Positions 32,146 to 41,218 of a DNA stretch of 64,000 nucleotides are shown here, one piece after another. Within the stretch, counting starts at the first letter, position 1. The number at the start of each line of letters is the position of its first letter. The translations under genes and the position numbers were made by a program. The notes under the pieces were generated by a model, which ran no database searches, was not told where the DNA came from, and saw only the letters and a list, made by a program, of their open reading frames with translations. This stretch comes from Aquabacter spiritensis (GTDB taxonomy: Bacteria; Pseudomonadota; Alphaproteobacteria; Rhizobiales; Xanthobacteraceae): NCBI RefSeq assembly GCF_004346185.1, contig NZ_SMAI01000019.1:34331-98330 (forward strand), in the 5' to 3' direction.

Positions 32146-33948
32146 TCAATAGCTCACATAGATCCGGGCCTGGAAGGTGAAGTCCCCGGCGCGGGTGTAG
32201 ATGGCATCGCTCAGCGCGAGGCCACCCACCAAAGTGGCGGTGAGGTTGCGGTTCAAAGTGTAGTCGACGCCGAGCCCCAGGCCCGCCAAGGAATAGTCGG
32301 TGCGTCCCACCGGTCCGAGCACGCCGTCATAGCCGTAGAGCCGCCCCCAGCTTAGATCGAGGAAAGCGTATGGCGAGACTTGGTCATGCGTCCCCGCCAC
32401 GCCGAGAGGCGTCAGAAGTGCGAAAGTGGGCGTGCGCACTTCGTTGCGCCAGACGAAGCCAGTGTCCACGGTGCCGTCGTCCAGCGTGTAGCCGCGCGTC
32501 GCATAGAGACCGCCCAGGCTCAGTTGTTCCGTATCCGGCAGAGGCTGTCCGGCGGCGAGAGCCGAAAGGTCACTCACGAATGTGAAGCCGGCGGGCAGCC
32601 GCGTCACACGCGAAACCGCGCCCGCTCCGTAGACATATGTGACATCCGTTACCCTGCCGGCGGAATAGCGGACCCAATTTTCGATGCTGTTGCCGGTGAG
32701 CACGCCGCCTGGATTGCCCACCAGTTTCGCCTCGAGGCTGGTCGATCCCCAGGCGTCTGGGCGCGCAATGGACCAGCCGAGAGTCATCTCGAAAAGGTCG
32801 GCCGAGGCTCCACCCACCGTCTCGTTCGCAAAATAGCTGTTTCGCTCCACGGTCTTTGCGCTCGCCCCGAGAAGCAGGTCACCGGCGAACAGCCCTGGCA
32901 CGAGATTGGACACAGCAGTGCGATAAACGACCGGAATTTCCAGCGTCGTATTGTCGAACGCGAAGGGCGTACCTACGCTATTTTGCCGTGTCGCAACGTA
33001 ATTTGGAACGATCTCCAGGCTTTGGCGCGGGCCCGTGGAGATCACGATGCGCGCCGCCTGGCTATAATAGCTCGGCTGCTGCGCCCCGGTCCCCACCGAA
33101 CCGGGATCGGTCCAGAAATTTGGGCTGCCTGTGACTTGATAGGAGAGGAAGCTCTCCGGCATGCCGAATATCGCCGCGCCGAAGCCGGCATAATAGCGAT
33201 CGAAACCGGTGGTGTGGGTGCCGGTATTCGACCAGCCGGCGAACACCTGCCACGGCTTCTGCGGCGTCACCTCCAAGGTCAGAGTGCTGAGGCCGAGATC
33301 GTCGCCGGGCGAGAAGACTCCGTTGACCGATCTGTAGGGATAGCGGTTCAGCCAGACGAGATCCTCCTCCAGCGCCTCGGCGGAGATCCGCGCCCCAGGC
33401 GTGGCCCGCACGCGCGCGGACAACGCCGCTTCGGTTCCGGGTTCCGCGCCGCTCACCCGGACCGAGCCGGTTCGGAACTCGACAACGCGCAACACCAGCA
33501 CGCCTCCCGTCACCTCCTGCGGGGGCACGACGATGGAGACGAAAGGGTAGCCGGCCGCGCGATATGTTTTGGCGATGGCCGCCTGGATATCGCTGATGCG
33601 CTTACGGCTCAGCGGTTGTCCGAGGAAGGGGGCGAGCGCGGCCTCCAGCGCGGTGCGGTCGATGGCGCCGATCGCGCCGATACGGATTCCCGCGGCGGGG
33701 CGTCGCGAAAGACTTTCTTGCGGCCCGATCAGATTGATGCCCGAGAGGTTTACGCCGAGGGGCGTGTCGTCCGTCGTACCGGCGAGATCTTGCGGGCCGA
33801 TGACCAGGCCGCCTTGTCCTGAGACTGCCGGCGGCAGATTGCGCTCGAGGGGAGCCGCCCTTTGGGCCATTGCAGGCGCGACCGTGGCAGCCAGCAGAGC
33901 GAGGACGGCGCCGCACGCACGGCGGCGGGTCGTGGTGAAAAGGGCCAT
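32146..33948 (-). CDS. Two-partner secretion outer-membrane transporter (TpsB/ShlB/FhaC family), system 1
   Basis: This outer-membrane beta-barrel protein of 600 residues secretes the large exoprotein encoded just upstream. After a signal peptide (TTRRRACGAVLALLAATVAP... cleaved after AMA near residue 27) come POTRA domains (residues about 60-220: RKRISDIQAAIAKTYRAAGYPFVSI, then GVLVLRVVEF) and a 16-strand barrel to the end. The VGGVRGY-like loop-6 region appears as LGGLYATRGYTLDDG. The final residues are RIYVSY, an aromatic C-terminus for BAM insertion. ATG 33948 lies 8 bases after the tpsA stop; a GTG at 33960 would overlap that stop by 4 bases and is an alternative. It is clearly homologous, with equal length, to the protein at 61464. 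Confidence 0.92.
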   Translation of the reverse strand: MALFTTTRRRACGAVLALLAATVAPAMAQRAAPLERNLPPAVSGQGGLVIGPQDLAGTTDDTPLGVNLSGINLIGPQESLSRRPAAGIRIGAIGAIDRTALEAALAPFLGQPLSRKRISDIQAAIAKTYRAAGYPFVSIVVPPQEVTGGVLVLRVVEFRTGSVRVSGAEPGTEAALSARVRATPGARISAEALEEDLVWLNRYPYRSVNGVFSPGDDLGLSTLTLEVTPQKPWQVFAGWSNTGTHTTGFDRYYAGFGAAIFGMPESFLSYQVTGSPNFWTDPGSVGTGAQQPSYYSQAARIVISTGPRQSLEIVPNYVATRQNSVGTPFAFDNTTLEIPVVYRTAVSNLVPGLFAGDLLLGASAKTVERNSYFANETVGGASADLFEMTLGWSIARPDAWGSTSLEAKLVGNPGGVLTGNSIENWVRYSAGRVTDVTYVYGAGAVSRVTRLPAGFTFVSDLSALAAGQPLPDTEQLSLGGLYATRGYTLDDGTVDTGFVWRNEVRTPTFALLTPLGVAGTHDQVSPYAFLDLSWGRLYGYDGVLGPVGRTDYSLAGLGLGVDYTLNRNLTATLVGGLALSDAIYTRAGDFTFQARIYVSY

Positions 33949-33956
33949 GGCGATGC

Positions 33957-36900
33957 TCACTGCGTGCGGAAGCTCAGCCAGCGGCCAAAGCTGCGGTTGT
34001 CCGGGTGAGGTTGGTAGGGGCACACGGCATCGTCCCGGCAGCCGCTCGTCGCGTCAGGGGCGGCTTCCCCCGCTTCGCTCGTCGCGATCAGCGAGACGGT
34101 TTCGGCCGTCACAGCCCACTGGTCGGGTGGCGGCTGTGGGATGATGATGAATTCCGTCTGCAATACCGTCAGGCTGCCCTCGACATAGGCGACCGTGTAA
34201 TTCTCAGAGAGCGAAAGGCTGCCCTGCAGGATCGGATATGAGCCGGGCGGGGAGAGAGGGGTCGCGGGCGTCGAAAGGCTGCCTTGGAAGTCGTCGCCAT
34301 TAACCAGCCCGAGCCCCCCGACCAGATAGGTGAAAATCGGATTGGCGGCGCCTTGCGGACGGCTCTGGTCGAGCGCCGTGACCGTCACGGCCCGCCGCCC
34401 GATGGTCACGTCAGCGGCCAGATAGTTCAACGCATAGTTGGACGAGGCCGCCAAAGTTCCCTGCGAGATCCCATAGGTGCCGACGTCGGCGGTCGGCGCC
34501 GCCATCGTCGCCAGCGCCCCCGCCAGCGTGTCGCCATTGACCAGAGAGCCCGCCGTCACCGCATAGGTCAGAGCCGGAACGCTGTCGCCATAGGTCATGC
34601 TCTGCGCGTCGGCCGTCACAGTGATCGGACGGGCGCCGATGGTCACGTTCGCCCCGACATAGCCGATGGCATAGTTCGCATTGCCGAGCGTGCCCTGCGT
34701 GATCCCATAAGTGCCGACATCGGCGGTCGGCGTCGCCGTCGTCGCCAGCGCCCCCGCCAACGTGTCGCCATTGACCAGCGATCCCGCCGTCACCGCATAG
34801 GTCAGAGCCGGAACGCTGTCGCCATAGGTCATGCTCTGCGCGTCGGCCGTCACCGTGATCGGACGCGCGCCGATGGTCACGTTCGCCCCGACATAGCCGA
34901 TGGCATAGTTCGCATTGGCGAGCGTGCCCTGCGTGATCCCATAAGTGCCGACATCGGCGGTCGGCGTCGCCATCGTCGCCAGCGCCCCCGCCAGCGTGTC
35001 GCCATTGACCAGAGAGCCCGCCGTCACCGCATAGGTCAGAGCCGGAACGCTGTCGCCATAGGTCATGCTCTGCGCGTCGGCCGTCACCGTGATCGAACGG
35101 GCGGTGACCGCGAAGCTACCGCCGACATAAGACAGAGTGTAATTCCCCGCCGCCGCGCCCGACAGCACCCCGCCCGCGGCAGTGGTCGCATAGCCGGTCC
35201 CGACATTCGCAGTCGAGGTGGCGTTTGTCGTCACCGTCACCCCAGAGAGCTGTCCGGGGCCCTGCCCGTTCTTCCAGCCCGCGCTGGTATAGCCGAGCGT
35301 CGGCACGTCATCGCCATAGATCATCGTGCCGGGATCGGCGGTGACGGTCAGCGGCGCGGCGCCGATGGTCACGTTCGCCCCGACATAGCCGATGGCATAG
35401 TTCGCATTGCCGAGCGTGCCCTGCGTGATCCCATAGGTGCCGACATTGGCGGTCGGCGTCGCCGTCGTCGCCAGCGCCCCCGCCAACGTGTCGCCATTGA
35501 CCAGCGATCCCGCCGTCACCGCATAGGTCAGAGCCGGAACGCTGTCGCCATAGGTCATGCTCTGCGCGTCGGCCGTCACCGTGATCGGACGGGCGGTGAC
35601 CGCGAAGCTACCGCCGACATAAGACAGAGTGTAATTCCCCGCCGCCGCGCCCGACAGCACCCCGCCCGCGGCAGTGGTCGCATAGCCGGTCCCGACATTC
35701 GCAGTCGAGGTGGCGTTTGTCGTCACCGTCACTCCAGAGAGCAGACTGGCATCCTGCCCATTCTTCCAGCCGGAACTCGTATAGCCGAACCCGGTGGGGA
35801 CGGCATCGCCATAGACCATTGTGCCGGGATCGGCCGTCACGCTGAGGATGGCCGGCGTCACCGTCAGAACGCCGGTAATGGGGCTCACATCGACGAAGTA
35901 ACCCTGCGCCCCAGGTGCGAGCGCGACACCGCTTCCCGATAAGGTATAACCGTAGTCTCCGGCATTGCTCGCCTGCGTCGGGGCGCTGCCGCCATCCCAG
36001 GCAAACACGGCCTCGGGCGAGAGAAGGGTGTCGATGCTGTCGCCGGCACGCATCGTTCCGGAGACGAGCACCGGCGTGTCGACGTCGGGGTTGCTGTCGC
36101 CGTAAGCGCGGCTGGCTTTGGAACTCCCCATCGCGATCCGCGCCGCGTCCGCGGTGTCGAGAACGCCGATGCGGGTGGTCGTTCCCCCCTCCACGAAGCT
36201 GATGGCGTTGCCGGCCGTGGTCGCGAAGATCGATGCCGTCGCCTCGTCTGTCCAGGTCACTTCGGTTCCCGCCGAAAGAACGACATTTGCGGCGGAAATC
36301 AGCAGCGCACCGGTATAGGTCTGGCCGAGAACGGTGCTGATCGAGGTCGAAAGGGTGATCGCGGAGCCGTCCGTCGGGCCGAGATTGGCGATGGCGAGCG
36401 TATCGGCGGAAACCGCACCGAGAAGGATATTTCCACTGCCGTTCTCGTCACGCCCCGCGCCGGTGTCGAGCGTGAGGGTCAGGGTGCCGCCGGCCGCGAG
36501 GGTGACGGCCTCTGCATCGATCACCGCCGCACCGGCGTCGCGATCGGCGGCGACGACGCCGGCGCTCTGAGGGGCGTTCGCGCGCAGAGTCAAATCCCCG
36601 CCAACGCTCACGTTCACCGAGAGGAGGATGGAGCGACCCGCCTCCAGCGTCAGCGAGGCGGCCGTGCTCGAGATGACGGCGCTCTGGACGGTGATGTCGT
36701 TGGAGGCCTGCAGGACGAGATCGGTGCCGGAATTCAGCACCGCCGTCAACGCCGCGCTGGTGAGCGTGACGCTCTGGCCGGTGGCCCGCGCAAAGGTCAG
36801 GCCGCCGGATGCGGCGTCGATCTCGGTCAGCCCCACATAGACCCGACCTCCTCCACTCGCGAGAAAAATGTCGGCGGACGGGATCGACCCGGAACTTGCC

Positions 36901-39900
36901 AGCGGGGTACTTGATGTCGGTGCAATCAGAGAGTTCTGCGCCGAAACGACGCCCGTAATCCCGGACGCTCCGCTGCCCCATGTCACCGCGCCGGCGGACG
37001 TCACGATGCCGTATCTATAATTTCCACTGACGACAACATAGTCGCCATTGGCAAATGCGAGGAGGCCTGAATTTCCAAGATAAGCGTTCGTGCCCCAACC
37101 GACGAGCGAGTTGGCGCTAGAAATAACGCCCGTTATCCCCGTCGCCCCATTCCCCCAGGTCACCGCACCGGCATTCACCGTGCTGCCATTGTCCCAATTA
37201 TGGCTCCGAACGACGTAATTGCCGTTGGCAAGCGCGACGATGTTACCGTTGCCGACATTATCGTTGGCCGTCGAACCGACGAGGGAGTTCGCACTTGAAA
37301 CAACGCCCGCAATACCCGTCGCGCCGTTCCCCCACGTCACAGCGCCGGCAGCCGCGATGTTGCCATTGTTCCAGTATTGAGTGGCGACGACATAATTGCC
37401 GTTCGTAAGCGCAGTGGCCTTGTAGCCGACCGAATCGTTGGAGGCCGACCCGACGAGGGAGTTCGCGCTTGAAACGAGGCCAGTGATCCCTGTCGCGCCA
37501 TTCCCCCACGTCGCCGCGCCGGCGTTCGCCGCGCTGCCATTGTCCCAGTTTGGACTGAGGACGACATAATGTCCGTTCGTGAGGACTATCAAAGAGCTGC
37601 CGACCTGATCGTTCGCCGTCGAGCCGATGAGGGAATTGGAAATCGAAACGGTCCCAGTGACGCCACTCGTTCCAGATCCCCACGTGACGGCGCCGACATT
37701 CGACACGTTCCCGTTGTCCCAGCCGGAGGTTCCGACCACGTAGTTGCCATTGGCGAGCGCAAGGACAAAACCGCTGCCGGCCTGATCGCTAGAGGAAGAA
37801 CCAACCAACGAATTCGACGAAGAGACGACGCCCACAGTGCCGGTCGACCCATTCCCCCAGGTCACGGCGCCGACATTCTGCACGCTCGCATTGTCCCAGT
37901 AGGCGCTTCTGACGACATAATTGCCGTTGGTCAGCGCGGTGACGCCCTGGTAGCTGACCTGATTGTTTGCTGTGGATCCGACGAGGGAATTGGTGCTTGA
38001 TACGAGGCCGGAAACTCCGGTCGTGCCATTTCCCCAGGTCGCCGCGCCGGCATCGCTGACGCTGCCATTGTCCCAATTGGGGCTTAGGACGACATAATTG
38101 CCGTTGGTCAGAGCCGTCACGCCATGAAGGCCGACTTGATCGTTCGCTTTTCCGCCGACCAAAGAGTTTGTGCTCGACACCGCGCCCACAATGCCGCCGG
38201 TGCCGCTGCCCCACGTCGCGGCACCGGCATTCGTGATGCCGCCATTGTCCCAATAGGGACTTTGGACGACATAATTGCCGTTGGCGAGCGCCAGAACGCC
38301 CCCCAACCCGACAGTGTCCGATGCGGTGGAGCCGACGAGAGAATTGGCGCTCGAAACGAGGCCCGAAACCCCGCCCGTCCCACTCCCCCAAGTGACGGCA
38401 CCGACATCCCCCACGGCACCGTTGTCCCAGTTTTGCGTGACAACGACATAATTTCCATTTGTGAGCACCACGACGCCGCTTGCGCCTGATCCGACGTTGT
38501 CGTTTGCCGATCCGCCGACAAGGGAGTTGGAAATCGATACAAAACCGGTGCTGCCGGTCGCGCCATTCGCCCACGTGACGGCACCGGCATTGGAAAGACT
38601 GCCATTGTCCCAATTTGGACTTCTGATGAGGTAATTGCCGCTGGGAAGCGCCACAACGCCGGCACTGCCGACAAAATCGCTTCCCGTAGTTCCGATCACG
38701 GAATTTAAACTGGAGATGACACCCGAAATGCCCGTCGTCCCGTTTGCCCAAGTCACGGCTCCGACATTCGTCGTGCTGCCATTGTCCCAATTGGGGGATC
38801 CGAAGACATAATTTCCGTTGGTCAGTTCGATGGCCGCCTGGCTCGCAACGGAATTGCCTGCCGTATCGCCGTAAATGGCAGAGATCAGGGCCCCGGTGGT
38901 GCCATTGAACAGATAGGCCGCCCCCACGTCCAAAGCCCCGAAATCGTCGCTCGGGGCGGAGACGAAGACATTGCCATTGGAAAGTGGGACAACACTGGTG
39001 CCGAACGAGGTGCCGGCTTGCCCGCCGCTCGGATCGATCAGTTCATATTGGGCCAGGACGCCGGTGGCATCGTCGATCACGATGTTCTTCGGATCGAGCA
39101 GCAGGATACCCTTCGCGCCGTTCGCGGCGGAGGCGGTGGCCGTGCCCGCCATGGTGAGCAGGCCCTTGGACGATATCTCGATCGCGCCGCCGTCGCCCGA
39201 GGCGGGACCGGCATTCGCCGAGACCGTGCCGTAGAAGGCGGTGGCCTCGTCCGACCACAGCACGATGCTCCCGCCGGCGCCGGCGGACGTCGCATCCGCC
39301 GTGATGCGCGTCGCCGGGGAAATATCCAGCGTCTTGGCGGCGGGCAGGGTTGCCCCGCCCTGATAGTCTCCCCCGACCCGGATCGTGCCGCCGCCCTTCG
39401 CGCCGCTGGCATCGAGCCGCGCCGCGACGAGGTCGATGTCGGACCCCGTCAGCGTCAGCGTGCCGCCGGTGCCCTGCGCGGCATTGGCCGTGAGCGTACC
39501 CGAGGAGAAAACCCGCGGCGCGTCGAGGGTGATGCGCCCGCCGGCCGTTCCGCCATCCGCCCTCAGGCTGCCGGCGGCGGTCTCGACATAGGTGTCCGAT
39601 GCCTGCGCATCGATCGCGCCGCCAGCGCCCTCGGTGGCGGAGACGTCGATCACGCCGGCATTCAGCAGGGCTGCGGCGCGCAGCGTGACGGTGCCGCCCG
39701 CGTTGCCCGAGGCCAGCATCTGGCCGACATGGTAGAGACTGGTCGCATCGACGCGGATCGCGCCGCCGGCCTCGCCCTCGCCCTCGCCCTCGGCATCGAG
39801 CGTGCCGGACTGGTCGACCACGCCACCAGCGATCCGGATCTCCCCGCCTTTGGCCTTTCCTGAGGCGCCGGCGGCGCGGCGGGCGGACACCTTCTGCGTC

Positions 39901-40727
39901 ACCCTGACAGTGCCGCTGCCCGCAGTCAGGAAGATGCGACCGCCCTGCGTTGCGACGCCCTTAGCCCGGGTGAGGCTCTCGGTATTGCCAGCCAAGGCAT
40001 AGACGTTGCCGCCATTGGCCTTCAGTTCGACTTCCGCCGCCTTGATGACGCCGCTCGTCTTGGCTTCGGTGTCCGCGCCACCCACCTTCACGACGAACCT
40101 GCCGTCCGAGAGCGCGCCGTCGCGCACCAGCACCTCATATCCCGCCGCCAGCGCCGCGGTGCCGGCGGGTGCCGTGAGAGTGCCGGCGTTTTCCACCTTG
40201 CGCGCGATCAAAGCGACGTCGCCGCCGAGGGATCCGATCGAACCGTAATTGGTGACGGACGCCGTGCTCGCGCCCTTGAAGGTCATCGCGCCGCCGGCCA
40301 GGAATTCGGCATCTGCGACGTCATGGGTGGAGGCAATGAAGGCCCCCCCCGTCATCACGCTGCCACCCGGCCCGATCGCAATTCCGTTGGGATTGACAAG
40401 ATAAAGGCTGCCGGAGGCGGAAAGCGATCCATCGATCTGCGAGGGCGAAAAGCCGGTCACGCGGTTGAGCGTGACGCCCGAACCGTTCTCGAAGCGCACC
40501 GAATTGCCCGCGCCGATCGAAAACGAGCCCCAATTGATGATGGCCTTGGCGGAGGACTGCGTGACGAGGACGCTTGTGGCGGATGGCGAAGCGACGACCG
40601 CCGCCCCCGACCTAACGGAAGGCGCGGTCGGAAGACCGCTTTGACCGTGCACCGGAGCTGCCATGACAAGAAACGCAACGCTCGCAAGAAGATAGCTCGG
40701 CGATGCCTGGCTTCGAATACGGATCAT
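33957..40727 (-). CDS. Filamentous-haemagglutinin-family TpsA exoprotein with 59-residue repeats and MBG domains
   Basis: A 2256-residue secreted adhesin-like protein. Signal peptide: residues 1-29 (SQASPSYLLASVAFLVMAAP). TPS secretion domain: about 30-290, with SAKAIINWGSFSIGAGNSV, LNRVTGFSPSQIDG and the NPNGI box (YLVNPNGIAIGPGG) that TpsB recognises. Then follow beta-helical haemagglutinin repeats to about 590, ending LLLDPKNIVIDDATG. Residues about 630-1280 hold eleven copies of a 59-residue module (GNYVV..NWDNG..AGAVTWGNG..NSLVGS). Residues 1540-2200 are MBG (YGX-type) domains in tandem. The Ala/Asp-rich tail ends HPDNRSFGRWLSFRTQ. I chose ATG 40727; a frame from 40769 adds 14 residues. 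It is co-transcribed with tpsB. Probable role: adhesion or biofilm. Confidence 0.92.
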   Translation of the reverse strand: MIRIRSQASPSYLLASVAFLVMAAPVHGQSGLPTAPSVRSGAAVVASPSATSVLVTQSSAKAIINWGSFSIGAGNSVRFENGSGVTLNRVTGFSPSQIDGSLSASGSLYLVNPNGIAIGPGGSVMTGGAFIASTHDVADAEFLAGGAMTFKGASTASVTNYGSIGSLGGDVALIARKVENAGTLTAPAGTAALAAGYEVLVRDGALSDGRFVVKVGGADTEAKTSGVIKAAEVELKANGGNVYALAGNTESLTRAKGVATQGGRIFLTAGSGTVRVTQKVSARRAAGASGKAKGGEIRIAGGVVDQSGTLDAEGEGEGEAGGAIRVDATSLYHVGQMLASGNAGGTVTLRAAALLNAGVIDVSATEGAGGAIDAQASDTYVETAAGSLRADGGTAGGRITLDAPRVFSSGTLTANAAQGTGGTLTLTGSDIDLVAARLDASGAKGGGTIRVGGDYQGGATLPAAKTLDISPATRITADATSAGAGGSIVLWSDEATAFYGTVSANAGPASGDGGAIEISSKGLLTMAGTATASAANGAKGILLLDPKNIVIDDATGVLAQYELIDPSGGQAGTSFGTSVVPLSNGNVFVSAPSDDFGALDVGAAYLFNGTTGALISAIYGDTAGNSVASQAAIELTNGNYVFGSPNWDNGSTTNVGAVTWANGTTGISGVISSLNSVIGTTGSDFVGSAGVVALPSGNYLIRSPNWDNGSLSNAGAVTWANGATGSTGFVSISNSLVGGSANDNVGSGASGVVVLTNGNYVVVTQNWDNGAVGDVGAVTWGSGTGGVSGLVSSANSLVGSTASDTVGLGGVLALANGNYVVQSPYWDNGGITNAGAATWGSGTGGIVGAVSSTNSLVGGKANDQVGLHGVTALTNGNYVVLSPNWDNGSVSDAGAATWGNGTTGVSGLVSSTNSLVGSTANNQVSYQGVTALTNGNYVVRSAYWDNASVQNVGAVTWGNGSTGTVGVVSSSNSLVGSSSSDQAGSGFVLALANGNYVVGTSGWDNGNVSNVGAVTWGSGTSGVTGTVSISNSLIGSTANDQVGSSLIVLTNGHYVVLSPNWDNGSAANAGAATWGNGATGITGLVSSANSLVGSASNDSVGYKATALTNGNYVVATQYWNNGNIAAAGAVTWGNGATGIAGVVSSANSLVGSTANDNVGNGNIVALANGNYVVRSHNWDNGSTVNAGAVTWGNGATGITGVISSANSLVGWGTNAYLGNSGLLAFANGDYVVVSGNYRYGIVTSAGAVTWGSGASGITGVVSAQNSLIAPTSSTPLASSGSIPSADIFLASGGGRVYVGLTEIDAASGGLTFARATGQSVTLTSAALTAVLNSGTDLVLQASNDITVQSAVISSTAASLTLEAGRSILLSVNVSVGGDLTLRANAPQSAGVVAADRDAGAAVIDAEAVTLAAGGTLTLTLDTGAGRDENGSGNILLGAVSADTLAIANLGPTDGSAITLSTSISTVLGQTYTGALLISAANVVLSAGTEVTWTDEATASIFATTAGNAISFVEGGTTTRIGVLDTADAARIAMGSSKASRAYGDSNPDVDTPVLVSGTMRAGDSIDTLLSPEAVFAWDGGSAPTQASNAGDYGYTLSGSGVALAPGAQGYFVDVSPITGVLTVTPAILSVTADPGTMVYGDAVPTGFGYTSSGWKNGQDASLLSGVTVTTNATSTANVGTGYATTAAGGVLSGAAAGNYTLSYVGGSFAVTARPITVTADAQSMTYGDSVPALTYAVTAGSLVNGDTLAGALATTATPTANVGTYGITQGTLGNANYAIGYVGANVTIGAAPLTVTADPGTMIYGDDVPTLGYTSAGWKNGQGPGQLSGVTVTTNATSTANVGTGYATTAAGGVLSGAAAGNYTLSYVGGSFAVTARSITVTADAQSMTYGDSVPALTYAVTAGSLVNGDTLAGALATMATPTADVGTYGITQGTLANANYAIGYVGANVTIGARPITVTADAQSMTYGDSVPALTYAVTAGSLVNGDTLAGALATTATPTADVGTYGITQGTLGNANYAIGYVGANVTIGARPITVTADAQSMTYGDSVPALTYAVTAGSLVNGDTLAGALATMAAPTADVGTYGISQGTLAASSNYALNYLAADVTIGRRAVTVTALDQSRPQGAANPIFTYLVGGLGLVNGDDFQGSLSTPATPLSPPGSYPILQGSLSLSENYTVAYVEGSLTVLQTEFIIIPQPPPDQWAVTAETVSLIATSEAGEAAPDATSGCRDDAVCPYQPHPDNRSFGRWLSFRTQ
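34150..35862 (-). repeat. Tandem MBG-domain repeats within tpsA (234-bp core period)
   Basis: About seven MBG units of 78-86 residues (VTADAQSMTYGDSVPALTY...NVTIG). Nucleotide copies at 34629-34862 and 34863-35096 differ by only a few bases, and another near-identical copy occurs around 35355-35588. Units of the other type (SAGWKNGQ...GNYTLSYVGGSFAVTAR, about 258 bp) are interspersed. Near-identity at DNA level indicates recent expansion or gene conversion. Confidence 0.85.
36890..38836 (-). repeat. Eleven-copy 177-bp repeat within tpsA
   Basis: Eleven consecutive 59-codon units share the pattern LTNGNYVVxSxNWDNGSxxN, then AGAVTWGNGxTGxxG, then VSSxNSLVGSTANDQVG. Spacing on DNA is 177 bp with small indels of whole codons (one unit carries three extra residues). 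Copies are diverged at third positions, so this array is older than the MBG array. A degenerate copy (SDDFGALDVGAAYLFNGTTG) precedes it. Confidence 0.9.
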
Positions 40728-41218
40728 GTCTGACTCAACCGATCGCTCTATACGAAATATGCCAGACACTAGCAGCGACCATTACATGTTCAAGATAAAA
40801 AGTGCGGTATTCTAATGATAGAATATGTAACAAAATGTATTAGAATTACATCTCAAAGCAAAGGAGTTGCAGATGATATGGCGGCGGCGTCCGACGAACG
40901 GACACCCCGCCGATGCGTCCCAGGACAGCGATGTTCGCGGCGGCGTCGATCGTGACGAGCGACGCCCAGAGACGGTGCCAGCCGAGGCGACATCAAGGGG
41001 ACCTGCCGAGCCGTGACCTCCGGGCGCCACGGTGCGACAGCGAACTTGTGCGCTTGGTTCGACATCGATGAGCCCAGAATGTCAGGAGGGATCGAGAAAA
41101 GCGGCTCGCCGGGTCGATCCGCTATTCGCGGTCGGATACCGGACGTCAGCTTCAAGATGCCGCCATGTCCGGACGCTTGCCTGCATAAGTTCGGGCCGAG
41201 GCGAAGTCCGTCTTTACT
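40728..41218. promoter_or_regulatory. AT-rich upstream region of tpsA with inverted repeats
   Basis: About 490 bases with no credible gene between tpsA and the flavoenzyme gene at 41219. The tpsA-proximal part (40740-40870) is strikingly AT-rich. It holds TATTCTA-ATGA-TAGAATA at 40808-40825 (perfect 7-bp arms) and TGTA-N7-TACA at 40836-40850. A TTGAAC-N16-TAGTGT pair, read on the minus strand from about 40796, is a candidate tpsA promoter. The remaining bases to 41218 show nothing recognisable. Confidence 0.5.

Noticed and set aside
34150..35862. Direct repeats that could mark a transposon or integron
   Set aside because: They encode MBG domains in one open frame; no transposase, integrase or attachment site is present.
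34284..35942. Plus-strand frame with a repetitive Arg/His/Gln-rich product
   Set aside because: The repetition simply mirrors the MBG repeats of the real tpsA gene on the other strand; no start signal or known fold.
36890..38836. Regularly spaced repeats that could be mistaken for a CRISPR array
   Set aside because: Period is 177 bp, the units are in-frame protein repeats with no unique spacers, and there are no cas genes.
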